Assembly: GCF_015319165.1 (NCBI RefSeq)
Contig: NZ_JADIVZ010000001.1
Span: 124,001 to 188,000 of the forward strand
Source of the DNA: Nocardioides acrostichi
GTDB lineage: Bacteria > Actinomycetota > Actinomycetes > Propionibacteriales > Nocardioidaceae
Reading direction: 5' to 3'
DNA: 64,000 bases
The stretch's first letter is position 1. Every line of letters begins with the position of its first letter. A program made the translations under genes and the position numbers. Below the pieces are notes generated by a model, which did not search any database, was not told the DNA's origin, and was given only the letters and a program-made list of their open reading frames with translations. Positions 26,126-36,900 of the stretch are shown here, piece by piece.

Positions 26126-26728
26126 ATGGCGGGTGTGACGACGCGCACGAGACTGAGCCCCGACCAACGCCGCACCCAACTGCTCGACCTGGGCGTGCGG
26201 TTGCTCTCGACCCGCTCGGTCGATGAGCTCTCGATCGACCTGCTGGCCGAGGAGGCCGGCATCTCACGGGGTCTGCTCTACCACTACTTCGGCAACAAGG
26301 CCGCCTTTCACGAGGCGGTCGTGCGGCACGCGGCCGACGACCTCATCGCGCAGACGGCGCCGCCGACCTCCGGTGACGCCTTCGAGCGCCTGCACGCCTC
26401 GATGGCCGCCTACCTCGCCTACGTCGAGCAGAACCTCGCCGGCTACCTCTCCCTGGTCCGCGGATCGGCGGGCGGCAGCGAGGCCATGCGCGAGATCTAC
26501 GACGAGGCTCGCGCGGCTCTGACCGACCGGGTCTTCGACGACGAGCACGATGGCTTCCGGGTGCCAGACACCCCGCTGGCCCGCTTGGTGGTGCGTGGCT
26601 GGGCAGCCATGGCCGAAGACGCCGTGCTGTCGTGGGTGCTCGACCCGACGGGCGTGTCGCGCGAGCAGTTGCTCGACATGCTCACCGCCGCCCTGCCCTC
26701 GCTCGTCGCGACCGTGCCGGAGCAGTAG
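26126..26728 (+). CDS. TetR/AcrR-family transcriptional repressor
   Basis: Protein of 200 aa. The N-terminal helix-turn-helix is DLLAEEAGISRGLLYHYFGNKAAFHEAVV (about 36-65), followed by an all-helical ligand-binding domain. The ATG at 26126 immediately follows the operator dyad; a GTG at 26135 is an alternative. It probably represses itself and the divergent monooxygenase-SDR operon and is released by a substrate of that pathway. The ligand is unknown. Confidence 0.92.
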   Translation: MAGVTTRTRLSPDQRRTQLLDLGVRLLSTRSVDELSIDLLAEEAGISRGLLYHYFGNKAAFHEAVVRHAADDLIAQTAPPTSGDAFERLHASMAAYLAYVEQNLAGYLSLVRGSAGGSEAMREIYDEARAALTDRVFDDEHDGFRVPDTPLARLVVRGWAAMAEDAVLSWVLDPTGVSREQLLDMLTAALPSLVATVPEQ

Positions 26729-26878
26729 AAGCCCGCGAGCAAAGCGAACGCCGCCGACCGCGGGGGAGTCTCAGAACCCCGGGTCGACGGCGCACGCAGT
26801 ACTCAGAGTACGCCCCGGGGAGTGCTTGTCACCATAATGAGGGACACCGCGACGCCTGGTCTCAGAGTGCTCTCAGAT

Positions 26879-28120
26879 TCAGTCCTGATCGGACGCGCCG
26901 TGCACGACCTCGGCCAGCTGGTCGAGACCCCAGGCGAGATCGTCGGCCTCGATGACCAGGGGTGGTGCCAGGCGGATCGTCGAGCCGTGGGTGTCCTTGG
27001 CGAGCACGCCGCGCGCCATGAGCGCCTCACAGATCTCGCGCCCGGTGCCGATGGCGGGGTCGATGTCGACGCCGGCCCACAGGCCGCGGGTACGCACGGC
27101 GACGACGCCGTTGCCGACCAGCGCCTCGAGCCTCTCGCGCATCATCACACCGAGCTCGGCGGCCCGCTCTTGGTGCTGGTTGGTCGCCAGCATGCGTACG
27201 ACCTCGAGCCCGACAGCGCAGGCGAGCGGGTTGCCCCCGAACGTGGAGCCGTGCTGACCCGGACGCAGCACCCCGAGGATCTCCCGGTCGGCCACGACGG
27301 CCGAGACCGGCACGATGCCGCCGCCGAGCGCTTTGCCGAGCACGTAGAGGTCGGGCACGACGCCCTCGTGGTCGCACGCGAACGTCTTGCCGGTGCGGCC
27401 GAGGCCGGCCTGGATCTCGTCGGCCGCCCAGAGCACGTTGCGCTCGGTGCACAGCCGGCGCAGGCCCTCCAGGAAGCCGTCGGGGGGCAGCACGACGCCG
27501 CCCTCTCCTTGGATCGGCTCCATGAGCACGCCCACCGTGTTCTCGTCGATGGCCGCCGAGACGGCGTCGAGGTCGCCGAACGGGACCAGCCGGAAGCCGG
27601 GCGCGAACGGGCCGAAACCGTTGTGGGCGTCGGGGTCGTCCGAGAAGCCGACGATGGTGGTCGTGCGACCGTGGAAGTTACCGCCCGCGACGACGATGTT
27701 CGCCTCGTTCGGGGTGACTCCCTTGATCTCGTAGCCCCACTTGCGCATGACCTTGATGGCGGTCTCGACGGCCTCGGCGCCGGTGTTCATCGGCAGCACG
27801 AGATCCTTGCCGCACAGGTCGCCCAGTTCGGAGCAGAAGTCGGCGAACTGGTCGTGCACGAAGGCGCGGCTGGTCAACGTGAGCTTGTCGAGCTGCTCGT
27901 GCGCGGTGCGCAGCAGACCCGGGTGGCCGTGGCCGAAGTTGAGCGCGGAGTACCCGGCGAGCAGGTCGAGGTAGCGGGTGCCGTCGACATCGGTCATCCA
28001 GGCGCCCTCGGCGTGCTCGATGACCACCGGCAGCGGCTTGTAGTTGCGCGCCGTGCGCGACTCCGCGCGCTGGAACAGCTCGCTCGAGCGCTGCTGGGTA
28101 CCGGACACGACGGCGGTCAT
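26879..28120 (-). CDS. rocD: Ornithine aminotransferase
   Basis: PLP-dependent class III aminotransferase, 413 aa, matching RocD throughout: RTARNYKPLPVVIEHAEGAWMTDVDG at the start, MNTGAEAVETAIK, FHGRTT, AADEIQAGLGRTG, and KALGGG with the Schiff-base lysine near residue 263. It converts ornithine and 2-oxoglutarate to glutamate semialdehyde and glutamate in arginine breakdown. No other arginine-catabolism genes adjoin it. It is convergent with the TetR gene, and the 150-bp gap between them holds no clear terminator. Confidence 0.93.
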   Translation of the reverse strand: MTAVVSGTQQRSSELFQRAESRTARNYKPLPVVIEHAEGAWMTDVDGTRYLDLLAGYSALNFGHGHPGLLRTAHEQLDKLTLTSRAFVHDQFADFCSELGDLCGKDLVLPMNTGAEAVETAIKVMRKWGYEIKGVTPNEANIVVAGGNFHGRTTTIVGFSDDPDAHNGFGPFAPGFRLVPFGDLDAVSAAIDENTVGVLMEPIQGEGGVVLPPDGFLEGLRRLCTERNVLWAADEIQAGLGRTGKTFACDHEGVVPDLYVLGKALGGGIVPVSAVVADREILGVLRPGQHGSTFGGNPLACAVGLEVVRMLATNQHQERAAELGVMMRERLEALVGNGVVAVRTRGLWAGVDIDPAIGTGREICEALMARGVLAKDTHGSTIRLAPPLVIEADDLAWGLDQLAEVVHGASDQD

Positions 28121-28224
28121 GCTCGCCTCCTGGGCTGGTCGTCAGGGCCATCGGAGGAGCCGACGGCTAGGGCCCAGCCCAACAGATCAACGCAGAAAAC
28201 CCAAGATGGTCGAGTCGGGCAGAT

Positions 28225-29733
28225 TCACTCGTCGGTCTCCGCGGCGGCGACGCGCACCTCGAAACGGGTGTCGCCGGGGGTGGAGCTCAGGGTGACCAGG
28301 CCCCCGTGCGCAGCCACGATGGCCTGCACCAGCGACAACCCCAGCCCCGCTCCGCTCGGCCGGGTGTCGTCGCCGCGGGTGCGCGCGACGTCGCCGCGCG
28401 AGAAGCGCTCGAAGGCGTGCGGCACCAGGTCGGGCGGGAACCCCGGCCCGTCGTCGCGCACCACGAAGCCGTCGCGCAGCGCCGTGACGGTCACGGTCGA
28501 GCCCTCGGGTGTGTACTTGCGGGCGTTGGTGAGCAGGTTGGTCACCACCTGGTGCAGTCGATGCTCGTCGCCGATCACCTCGACGCCGTCCTCGACGGCC
28601 GCCTCGGGCAGCTCCAGCCGCCAGCGGTGGCCCGGGGCCAGCACCCGGGCATCGGACACGGCCTCCACGAGCAGCCGCACCAGGTCGACCGGACGTTGCT
28701 CGAGAGGACGGCCGGAGTCCAGGCGCGCGAGCAGCAGCAGATCCTCGACGAGCGCCGTCATCCGCGCGGACTCCTCCTCGACCTTGCCCAGTGCCGTTTG
28801 CTGCGCCGAGGCGTCGTCGGGACGCCGTCGCGCCAGCTCGGCATAGCCCGCGATGGTCGCTAGCGGGGTGCGCAGCTCGTGGGAGGCGTCGGCGACGAAC
28901 TGGCGCACCTGCTGCTCGCTGCGGTGCCGCGCCGAGAGGGAGTCCTCGACGTGCGCGAGGAGCGTGTTGAGAGCGGCTCCCACCTGCCCGACCTCGGTGT
29001 GCTCGTCGGTGAGCCTCGCGGGAACCCGCTGCTCGAGGCTGATCTCGCCCTCGGCCAGGGGCAGCGCGGCGACCGCGTGCGCGGTGGCCGAGACCTCGCG
29101 CAGCGGGCGCATCTGCCGGCGCACGAGCACCAGGCCCGCGAGGCCGGCCAGTCCGGTGCCCGCCAGCACGAGCAGCCCCTCCCACACGACCAGCCGCGTC
29201 ACCACGCCGTCGACGCCGTCGGTGGGCAGGCCGGTGACGACCTTGCCGTACACCGTCGTGGTGGCCTGGACGCGGTAGTGGCCCACGCCGGGCACCTCGA
29301 GGGTCGTGGGCGACCCCGTCGGCACGGTCTCGAGCTCGTCGAGTGCCTTGGCCGAGAGGGAGCGCACCGAGTTGTCGCGGTCGTAGTCGACGACATTGCC
29401 CACCGGGTCGCCGTCGTAGCCGGAGACGTCGGCGTAGTAGGCGCTCAGCGTGCCGTTGCCGCCCGGCAGGCGGCGGCCGTCGTCGTCCTGGTCGCCCCGG
29501 CTGGGCGGTGGGGTGAAGGATCCCGACACGTAGAGCTGGGCCGGCGCCCTCTCGGACTGTCGGGCGGCGTCGGCGAGGTCGTCGTCGAGGCGTTGCATCA
29601 GGTAGGAGCGGACGGCGAGGGTGGCGACCGCGCCGACGACCAGCGAGGTGGTGAGCACGAGGGCGGCCGCCGTCAGCACCAGCCTCCAGGTGAGCGAAGG
29701 GCGGTGCCAGCGAGCGCGGGGGAGCCGGGGCAC
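28225..29733 (-). CDS. Sensor histidine kinase of a two-component system
   Basis: Protein of 502 aa from a GTG 4 bp after the response-regulator stop. First membrane helix about 16-45, an outer sensor domain of about 140 residues, second helix about 185-205, then HAMP. The dimerisation helix carries FVADASHELRTPLATIAGY (phospho-His near 283), and the ATPase domain has NLLTNARKYT, DDGPGFP and GAGLGLSLV. It phosphorylates the OmpR-type regulator encoded upstream. The layout resembles mycobacterial TrcS/TcrY-type kinases. The signal is unknown. Confidence 0.93.
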   Translation of the reverse strand: MPRLPRARWHRPSLTWRLVLTAAALVLTTSLVVGAVATLAVRSYLMQRLDDDLADAARQSERAPAQLYVSGSFTPPPSRGDQDDDGRRLPGGNGTLSAYYADVSGYDGDPVGNVVDYDRDNSVRSLSAKALDELETVPTGSPTTLEVPGVGHYRVQATTTVYGKVVTGLPTDGVDGVVTRLVVWEGLLVLAGTGLAGLAGLVLVRRQMRPLREVSATAHAVAALPLAEGEISLEQRVPARLTDEHTEVGQVGAALNTLLAHVEDSLSARHRSEQQVRQFVADASHELRTPLATIAGYAELARRRPDDASAQQTALGKVEEESARMTALVEDLLLLARLDSGRPLEQRPVDLVRLLVEAVSDARVLAPGHRWRLELPEAAVEDGVEVIGDEHRLHQVVTNLLTNARKYTPEGSTVTVTALRDGFVVRDDGPGFPPDLVPHAFERFSRGDVARTRGDDTRPSGAGLGLSLVQAIVAAHGGLVTLSSTPGDTRFEVRVAAAETDE

Positions 29734-29736
29734 GCG

Positions 29737-30456
29737 TCAGCCCGCCGGCTTGAGCACGTACCCGGCGCCCCGCATCGTGTGGATCATCGGCTCACGGCCG
29801 GCATCGACCTTCTTGCGCAGGTAGGAGATGTACAGCTCGACCACGTTGGCCTGGCCGCCGAAGTCGTAGTTCCACACCCGGTCGAGGATCTGCGCCTTGC
29901 TGAGCACCCGGCGTGGGTTGCGCATGAGGAAGCGCAGCAGCTCGAACTCCGTGGCGGTGAGAGTGATCTCGTCGTCCCCGCGGAAGACCTCGTGACTGTC
30001 CTCGTCGAGGGTGAGGTCGCCGACGCTGAGCACGTTGGACTCGGTGATCTGCTGGGCCCCGGCACGTCGCATCAGCCCGCGCAGGCGTGCCACCAGCTCC
30101 TCGAGAGAGAACGGCTTGGTGACGTAGTCGTCGCCGCCGGCCGTGAGGCCGGCGATGCGGTCCTCCACGGCGTCGCGAGCGGTGAGGAAGACGACCGGCA
30201 GGTGCGGGTCGGACCCCCGCATGCGCCGCAGCACCTCGAGCCCGTCGAGATCGGGGAGCATGACGTCGAGCACCACGGCGTCGGGGTCGGTGTCCTTCGC
30301 GGCCTGCACCGCCCGATTGCCCGTGTGTGCGGTCGTGACGTCGAACCCCTCGTAGCGCAGGGCCATCGAGATGAGCTCGGCGATGTTCACCTCGTCGTCG
30401 ACCACCAGTACGCGCAGGGGGGATCCATCGGGGCGGGTGAGCTCGGAGGTGGCCAT
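29737..30456 (-). CDS. OmpR/PhoB-family response regulator
   Basis: Protein of 239 aa. Receiver domain: acidic pair D20/D21, phospho-acceptor D64 (VVLDVMLPD), and Lys in YVTKPFS (about 113). The C-terminal winged helix (about 145-236) has LTATEFELLRFLMRNPRRVLSKAQIL and ELYISYLRKKVD, as in TrcR-like regulators. It is the first gene of the two-component operon, with the kinase 3 bp downstream. Target genes cannot be told from the sequence. Confidence 0.95.
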   Translation of the reverse strand: MATSELTRPDGSPLRVLVVDDEVNIAELISMALRYEGFDVTTAHTGNRAVQAAKDTDPDAVVLDVMLPDLDGLEVLRRMRGSDPHLPVVFLTARDAVEDRIAGLTAGGDDYVTKPFSLEELVARLRGLMRRAGAQQITESNVLSVGDLTLDEDSHEVFRGDDEITLTATEFELLRFLMRNPRRVLSKAQILDRVWNYDFGGQANVVELYISYLRKKVDAGREPMIHTMRGAGYVLKPAG

Positions 30457-30586
30457 GGCAGCACCATGATGACTGATCCTGTGCGCTTGCTGTGAACTCC
30501 GTATGCCCCGTCTCAGGGTTGGGTGCGGGTGGCCGGCGCCGCGCTCGGCACCGCGCAGCGACCCGAGCCGGCGAGAGATCCTGGGG

Positions 30587-32146
30587 TCAGTCGACCAGGT
30601 CTCGCACGGCGAGACTCGCGAAGACCATCGCGGTGCCCAGGGGCGCGCCGGGGCCGGGGTAGTACGGGCCGGTCATCGGCGCGGCAGCGTTCCCGCACGC
30701 GTAGAGGCGTGGCACCGCGCTGCCGTCGGGGCGCAGTGCGCGGCCGCTCGTGTCGGTCACGACGCCGCCCTTGGTGCCGAGATCGGAGAGCACGAACCGG
30801 GCGGCATAGAACGGCGCCTGCTCGACGCCCGTGAGCGCCTTGTTCGGGCCCTCGCCGGCGGTGAAGAAGGTGTCGTACTCGTCCGAGCCACGGCCGAAGT
30901 CCTCATCGACACCGGTGGCGCAGAAGCCGTTGAACCGTGCCACGCTGGTCACCAGTGCGGACGCCGGCACGCCGGTCTGCTCGGCCAGCTCCTCGAGCGT
31001 GTCGGCGCGCACCCACGTCCCTGCCTCCAGGTGCGCGGCGGGGTCACCCTCGGGCATCGCGATACCGGGCAGGCGGCCGCCCTCGCGGGAGTCGAAGACG
31101 AACCACGACGGGATGCGCGCAGGATCGGCCGCCATCAACCGGCCGAACTGGTCGTAGGGCAGCGACTCGTTGCCGTAGCGCCGTCCCGAGCCGTCGACCA
31201 TGAGGCCGCTGCGGAAGCCGAGGGTGAACGAGCCGCCGCCATCGGGCTGCTCGAGCCCGGGACAGAACCAGCCGAGCCCGGTCCAGTCGACGGCAGCGCC
31301 CGCGTCGAGCGCGGCGGAGATGGGTTCGCCGCGGTTCGTGCCGCGGGGCGCCATGCTCCACTCGACCCGGCCCGGGGTGTCGTGGGAGTCGCGTCGGGCC
31401 TCGCTGCCCTCGAACCCGCCCGAGCCGAGCAGCACGCCGCGCCGCGCGCGCACCTCGACCGCGCCGTGCTCGGTCAGCGCCCACACGCCCACCACCTTGT
31501 CGCCCGAGACGTCGGTCTCGGTGAGCAGGTCGCGCACGGTGTGCCCCGTGCAGATCTGGCCGCCGGCACCGAGGAAGGCCGCGGCCAACCGAGCGATGAG
31601 CGCTTGGCCGCCGGTGAGGGTGTTGCGCCCCTCCTCACCGACGCGATCGCGCTCCACGGGGGGCCGGACGACGGCAGCGACGTCGCGCGGCAGCGCCGCG
31701 CGCTTGATGCTCGTCGGCTGGATCGATCGCCCCATCGGGCAGCGTCCCGGGGCGTCGTAGTACTCGGGGAACGGCAACCACTCGAAGTCGATGCCGGCGG
31801 CCTCGAGCTCGGCCACCACCACGGGCGCGTGCGCCAAGAACGCCTCGACCTTCGCCCCGTCGGGCGTCCACCCGTCGTCGGGTTGCAACACGGCCTCGAG
31901 GTAGGTGCGGGCTCCCTCGGTGGAGTCGGCGATGCCGGCCCGCTGCTGCACCGCGCTGCCCGGCAGCCAGCAGGCGCCGCCGGAGTAGGCCGAGGTGCCG
32001 CCGACGCGGTCGGTGCGTTCGAGCACCACGACGCTGAGGCCGGCACGCTGGGCGAGCAGAGCGCCGGTCATGGCACCGCCTCCCGACCCGACGACGATCA
32101 GGTCGACCTCCACGGGAGCCGGGTGGGTGAACGCGGACGCGGGCAT
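30587..32146 (-). CDS. FAD-binding dehydrogenase (3-ketosteroid-delta1-dehydrogenase-like)
   Basis: Flavoprotein of 519 aa of the fumarate reductase/KstD superfamily. FAD-binding GSGGGAMTGALLAQ is near residue 20, VVLERTDRVGGTSAYSGG follows, and the C-terminal PYYPGPGAPLGTAMV matches the FAD-contacting segment of ketosteroid dehydrogenases. KstD enzymes introduce a double bond into the steroid A-ring; family members also act on other lipids, so the substrate is inference. Together with the KstR-like site and choD at the left end it supports a sterol- or lipid-oxidising lifestyle. It is divergent from the secreted-protein genes. Confidence 0.82.
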   Translation of the reverse strand: MPASAFTHPAPVEVDLIVVGSGGGAMTGALLAQRAGLSVVVLERTDRVGGTSAYSGGACWLPGSAVQQRAGIADSTEGARTYLEAVLQPDDGWTPDGAKVEAFLAHAPVVVAELEAAGIDFEWLPFPEYYDAPGRCPMGRSIQPTSIKRAALPRDVAAVVRPPVERDRVGEEGRNTLTGGQALIARLAAAFLGAGGQICTGHTVRDLLTETDVSGDKVVGVWALTEHGAVEVRARRGVLLGSGGFEGSEARRDSHDTPGRVEWSMAPRGTNRGEPISAALDAGAAVDWTGLGWFCPGLEQPDGGGSFTLGFRSGLMVDGSGRRYGNESLPYDQFGRLMAADPARIPSWFVFDSREGGRLPGIAMPEGDPAAHLEAGTWVRADTLEELAEQTGVPASALVTSVARFNGFCATGVDEDFGRGSDEYDTFFTAGEGPNKALTGVEQAPFYAARFVLSDLGTKGGVVTDTSGRALRPDGSAVPRLYACGNAAAPMTGPYYPGPGAPLGTAMVFASLAVRDLVD

Positions 32147-32313
32147 GGGCCCTCCAGGGTGTGCCGGGGCGAGTGAGGGAGCAGGCCGAGGCTAGGGCAT
32201 CGGCGACCGCGTCGTCTGTTGCTGTCTCGTTGGTGGGGGTTGGGAGGGTGAGGCCGCGGTCGGCCTGACACGGACCGACCGCGCCAAGCCGTCGGGACGC
32301 GAAGGGGAGGCGC

Positions 32314-33987
32314 ATGGGCCTGCGTGCACGGGTGGGGATGGTGCTGGCAGTGCTGCTGGTCGTGCCGGCGGTGATCGCGACGTCGGCCGGGGCCGTGGCC
32401 ACCTACGAGGCACCCGGGTGCGGGTCGACGCTCGCCGACCCGGCGATCGGCGATCTCTGTCCGGCCACGGGCTACCTCGACTACGACGTCTTCGTCTCGG
32501 GCGACATCGGATCCGGGGCCCTGGTCTCGATCGACACCTCGATCCCGGCGTGCCAGGAGCAGGACACCCTGACCGGCGTCTTCACGCCGTCGGTCTGCTA
32601 TTACGGCATCTCCTACGACGTCGACTACGACACCTGCGCCTACCTCGACTCCTACGACTCCGGCACCGACCGGACCCCGACGTGGCTGGGGCGCGCCTCG
32701 TGGAGCTGCGACTACCCCGCGGCCACCGGCCAGGGCGACCCCGGCAGCCTGCTGTGGACGGCGCTGGGCAACGCCGGCTACCAGCTCGGCATGCACGACT
32801 GCCACGGGAGGTTCGACGGGCAGTACGTCTACGGCGGCGCCGCCGGGACCGATCAGGTCTGGGCCGAGCGTGGACCAAGGCTCGAGGAGTGCCTCTACCA
32901 ACGCGCGGACACCGCGCCCAACGGCGTCGAGAACCGCCCTGACGGACTCTTCGGACCCACCTGGATCCAGGGCGCCGCGAGCCTTCTGGTGCAGGAGGAG
33001 GACGGTTCGGACGGCGCTCGCACGGCCCGCTTCTGGCTGCCGGTCGATGGCGAGGAGCGCGACCGCGCCCCCGTCGCCGGATTCGACCAGTCCCGGGCCG
33101 AGGACGGCGTCACCGTGACCTACGACGACACCAGCCGGGCGCAGTGGGGCCATCGGCTCACCTACGACTGGACCTTCCAGGTCGTCGACGCAGGCGGTTC
33201 GGAGTACCGGGACTACGCCACCAGCCACGAGGCCGAGCCGGTCGTCTCCTACGACGAGGGTGACTACGCCCTGGCGTCTCTCACCGTCACCGATCAGACC
33301 AACGGATCCAGGCATGCGATCGAGCACTCGATGAGGCTCTACCGCGGCAGCGGAGGCGGTGGCGGCGGAGATCTGCCGATCGTGACCGTCGAGGCCACCG
33401 ACCCGACCGCACGCGAGCCTTCCGACACCGGCACCTGGACCCTCTCGCGCACCACCACGATCGGCGGCGAGCTGGCGGTGAACGTCTCCTCGAGCGGCAC
33501 GGGCCGCCCGGGCACCGACTACGCGACGCTGCCGACCACGGTCACGTTCCCCGCGCAGGAGAAGACGGTCGACGTGCTGCTCATCCCGATCGACGACCAC
33601 GAGGCGGAGAGGGCGCAGCGCGTCACCCTCACGGTGGAGCAGGGCAACGGCTATGCGGTCGGCCAGCCCGAGGCCGACGACGTCCGCCTCCTCAGCGACG
33701 ACCGCGTGCCGGGCCCGCCCGGCATCGACCGCGTGGTCACGAAGAAGAAGGGGCATCGGGCGGTGCTCACGCTGGCGCCGGGCCGCGCGGGCAGTGCGCC
33801 CACCACGCGGTACCAGGCCACGTGCACCTCGCCGTCCGGACCGCACCGCACGTCGTCCTCGAAGCGGCCCACGGTGGTCGTCGCGACGTTGAAGAAGGGG
33901 GCCCGGTACCGCTGCACCGCGTGGGCCCGCAACCTGGTCGGCCGGAGCGCCGAGTCCAAGCAGAGCCGGAGGTTCACCGCCCGATGA
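32314..33987 (+). CDS. Secreted protein: novel six-Cys domain, Calx-beta, Fn3-like tail
   Basis: Protein of 557 aa with a signal peptide (about 1-28). Residues 60-235 form a domain with cysteines at 80, 95, 108, 132, 163 and 193 and the motif YVYGG...WAERGPRLEEC. The same six-Cys pattern ends the next gene product. A PKD-like segment (about 250-340) and a glycine linker follow. A Calx-beta domain (about 352-455) has GTDYATLPTTVTFPAQEKTV, and a fibronectin-III-like tail ends basic (SRRFTAR). No enzyme motif is seen, so adhesion or matrix binding is likely. The stop overlaps the next start by ATGA. Confidence 0.7.
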   Translation: MGLRARVGMVLAVLLVVPAVIATSAGAVATYEAPGCGSTLADPAIGDLCPATGYLDYDVFVSGDIGSGALVSIDTSIPACQEQDTLTGVFTPSVCYYGISYDVDYDTCAYLDSYDSGTDRTPTWLGRASWSCDYPAATGQGDPGSLLWTALGNAGYQLGMHDCHGRFDGQYVYGGAAGTDQVWAERGPRLEECLYQRADTAPNGVENRPDGLFGPTWIQGAASLLVQEEDGSDGARTARFWLPVDGEERDRAPVAGFDQSRAEDGVTVTYDDTSRAQWGHRLTYDWTFQVVDAGGSEYRDYATSHEAEPVVSYDEGDYALASLTVTDQTNGSRHAIEHSMRLYRGSGGGGGGDLPIVTVEATDPTAREPSDTGTWTLSRTTTIGGELAVNVSSSGTGRPGTDYATLPTTVTFPAQEKTVDVLLIPIDDHEAERAQRVTLTVEQGNGYAVGQPEADDVRLLSDDRVPGPPGIDRVVTKKKGHRAVLTLAPGRAGSAPTTRYQATCTSPSGPHRTSSSKRPTVVVATLKKGARYRCTAWARNLVGRSAESKQSRRFTAR

Positions 33988-36900
33988 GACGCCTTCTCGC
34001 TGCACTGTGTTGCGCACCGCTCCTCGCGGCCGGCTGGTCGGCCACGCCGAGTTCGGCGGCCTCCGACACCGTGAGGTCTGCACCGGCAGCCAGTCCCGGT
34101 CTGGCAGCCAAGCGCTCCACGGGCCCGGCGTGCGCGGGGCTCCCGGCCACCATCGTGGGCACGAACAAGTCCGAGACGATCCGTGGCACGGAGGCCGACG
34201 ATGTGATCGTCGCCCTCGGCGGCAACGACAAGGTGCTCGCCGGCGCCGGTAACGACGTCGTGTGCACCGGTCGCGGAAACGACGTCGTGAAGGGTGGCGC
34301 GGGTCGAGACTTCGTCTGGGGCGGCCCCGGCAAGGACAAGCTCGTCGGCCAGGCCGGTAAGGACAGGCTCTACGGGCAGGGCGGCCCGGACCGTCTCGTC
34401 GGGGGCGGAGACGCCGACTACCTCGACGGCGGCCCGGCGCGCGACGTTCTCGTGGGTGGGCCGAGTCGCGATGGCTGTCGGGGCGAGAAACGGCGCGGCT
34501 GCGAGACGAAGAGGACGCCGAACCCGCACGCCGTCGACCTCGACGCGGCCTCGTGGCGCGGTGCGACCCTCGAGGTGTCCGGACTCAGCGACCCCGCGGG
34601 CGGGGTCCAGATCGACGGCGGTCTGGTGCCGGTCACCGCCGCGCCCGACCCGCTGGGCCGGTTCAGCGCGCGGGTCGACGTCGCGCCCGGCACCTCCACG
34701 GTGCGGGTGGTCTCGGCCGCCAGCGGACGGCGCGCCTCGCTGACCGTGCGTCGGCCCGATGTCGCGAACGACGGCGTCCTGACCGGCCGGGTCGTCGACG
34801 CGGTGACGAAGGAGGCGATCGCCGGCGCGGAGGTCGAGGTGGGGGGCCTGACCACGACCGCCGCCGACGACGGCACCTTCACCATCGCCGCGCCTGCCGA
34901 CGGGCTCGTGCTCGTGCACGCGCGCGCCGAGGGCTACCTCGCGGGTCTCGCGCACGCGGGGATGAGGGAGGGCGCCGGAGCGGTCGACGGCGACCTCCCG
35001 CTCGTCGGCGTGGCCGACGAGCAGAGCATCGGTCCCGAGGGGGGCACGCTCACCGGAGACGGCTGGAGCCTGGAGGTGCCCGCGGGCGCGGTAGCCGAGC
35101 CGACCGGCATCTCGGTGACACCCCTGCCGTTCACCGGCACGAAGGACGTCGCGTACGGCATCCCGCTCTTCGACGTCTCGCCCACGGGGCTGACATTCGC
35201 GAAGCCCGTCACGCTCTCCTTCGAGGCGCCGATCCCGGGCGTGGACGACGGTCTCGTCGACGTCTTGGGGCTCGACCCCGACACGCTGGCCGAGCGGCAT
35301 CACGACGCCACGCTGCGCGACGGTGTCATCAGCGTCTCGCTCACCTCGTTCCAGGGTGAGGAGACCCGCATCCGGCCCACCGACCAGGCCGACCCGAGCT
35401 GGCTCGGCGAGACGGCCTCGGAGCTGTGGGGCGGACTCGACGCCTTCTGCACCCCGTTCTCGTCGCAGACCGCCGCCGGACTGGCGCTGGCCTACGTCAA
35501 CGACACCATCATCCCGTTCATCCGGGTCTACATCGGCTCGTGGAACGCCGCGCTGTGGATGAAGTACATCGGCGGTGGCAGCACCGGCATCGTGCGCGAT
35601 CTGCCGCTGGAGCCGACGTACAGCTTCGTCGACGACTCCCGGTTCGGCACCACGGTGCAGCAGGCCGTGCAGCGACTCCTGACCAACCGCGTCGCCGAGG
35701 AGTGGATCGGTGACGGCGGCCCGCGAGCGCTGCCCAGCGGTGAGTCGGGCAGCCTGGAGTACACGATCAAGGAACTCGACCCGGGCGAGACCTACGTCGA
35801 GAACGGGCGCGAGCCGCTCGACCTGGCGCCCGGCTTCATGGTGCTCGACTACGAGGGCACGCTGACGCCGCCCGGCAACGCGGCCGGAGGTACCGGCAGC
35901 TACGTCGTGGGCGACGTCGAGTACCCCGACGAGCGCGAGGTCACCGGCACCCTGCGACTCGAGAGCGACATCGACTCCCGGGGGGTGGTGCGCGCCGCCG
36001 ACCTGGTCACCGAGGGGCTCTCCTACCGCGTGCGCGACGCCATCGACTTCTGCCCCGGCAACCCTGGAACCGGACAGGAGATCGCCTTCACGGTGCCGTT
36101 CAGCCGATTGGAGGTGACCCCCTACGGCGACACCGACCAGACCTTCGCGGCGGCCGTGCCGTTCGAGGTGGACGTCGATCTCAAGGACGCCGACTTCGAC
36201 GGCCTCAAGGCGCGGGTGCTGCCGGCGCACAACAACGACGAGGACAAGGACGGTTGGCCGAACTTCCAGCCCTACGTCGGCGCCGACTACGAGCTCGACA
36301 ACTGCGTGCTCGAGCCGAACCCGCGGCAGCAGGACTCCGACGACGACGGTCTCGGCGACGCGTGCGACCCCTACACGTGCGACGACATCACCGGCCGGAA
36401 GGCCATTTGCAAGCTGCCCGTGCTGACCAGTGAGTGGACGCGGATCAACGCCAGCGGCGCCTTCGGCGCGAAGGGCTCGAAGGTCACCGCCAAGCTGGCG
36501 CCGTCCGTGCCCGCCTGCGACAAGTGGCCGGGCCGGGACAACTGGTCGCCGACGCCGTGCTACTACGAGACCGACGTGTTCGCCTCGGGGCAGTGCGTCT
36601 ACCTCGACCCGGAGACCAAGGAGTTCAAGGAGATCGCCTGTTCGGCGCTCTACACCGAGCCGCCGGGCTGGTCGACGCCGCCGATCACCGAGCAGGCCGA
36701 CACCTACCACTACAACCAGTCCGGACCGGTCAACTCCTGTGGCGCGGCCGGCAACTTCTGGACCTACATCTACGGCGGTGACGCCCGCTATGAGAAGTGG
36801 GCCCAGGTGGGTCCGACCTCCCTGGAGTGCCGGCTGCGCTGGGAGGCCGAGAGGCCCGATGCGCTGCCCGGCAAGACGTTCATGCAGATCTACGGCACCC

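Noticed and set aside
24603..26138. Long forward open frame opposite the Baeyer-Villiger monooxygenase
   Set aside because: Composition is that of an antisense shadow (V/H/G/R-rich, no motifs), and the monooxygenase on the other strand has both dinucleotide sites and the fingerprint motif.
26799..26811. GTACTC-A-GAGTAC palindrome as terminator between the convergent TetR and rocD genes
   Set aside because: A one-base centre cannot form a stable hairpin loop, there is no T-run, and nothing else supports a role.
33651..36710. 1019-codon minus-strand frame opposite the secreted-protein genes
   Set aside because: It spans the overlap of two real genes and has no motif or signal. The forward genes show signal peptides, RTX repeats and conserved cysteines.
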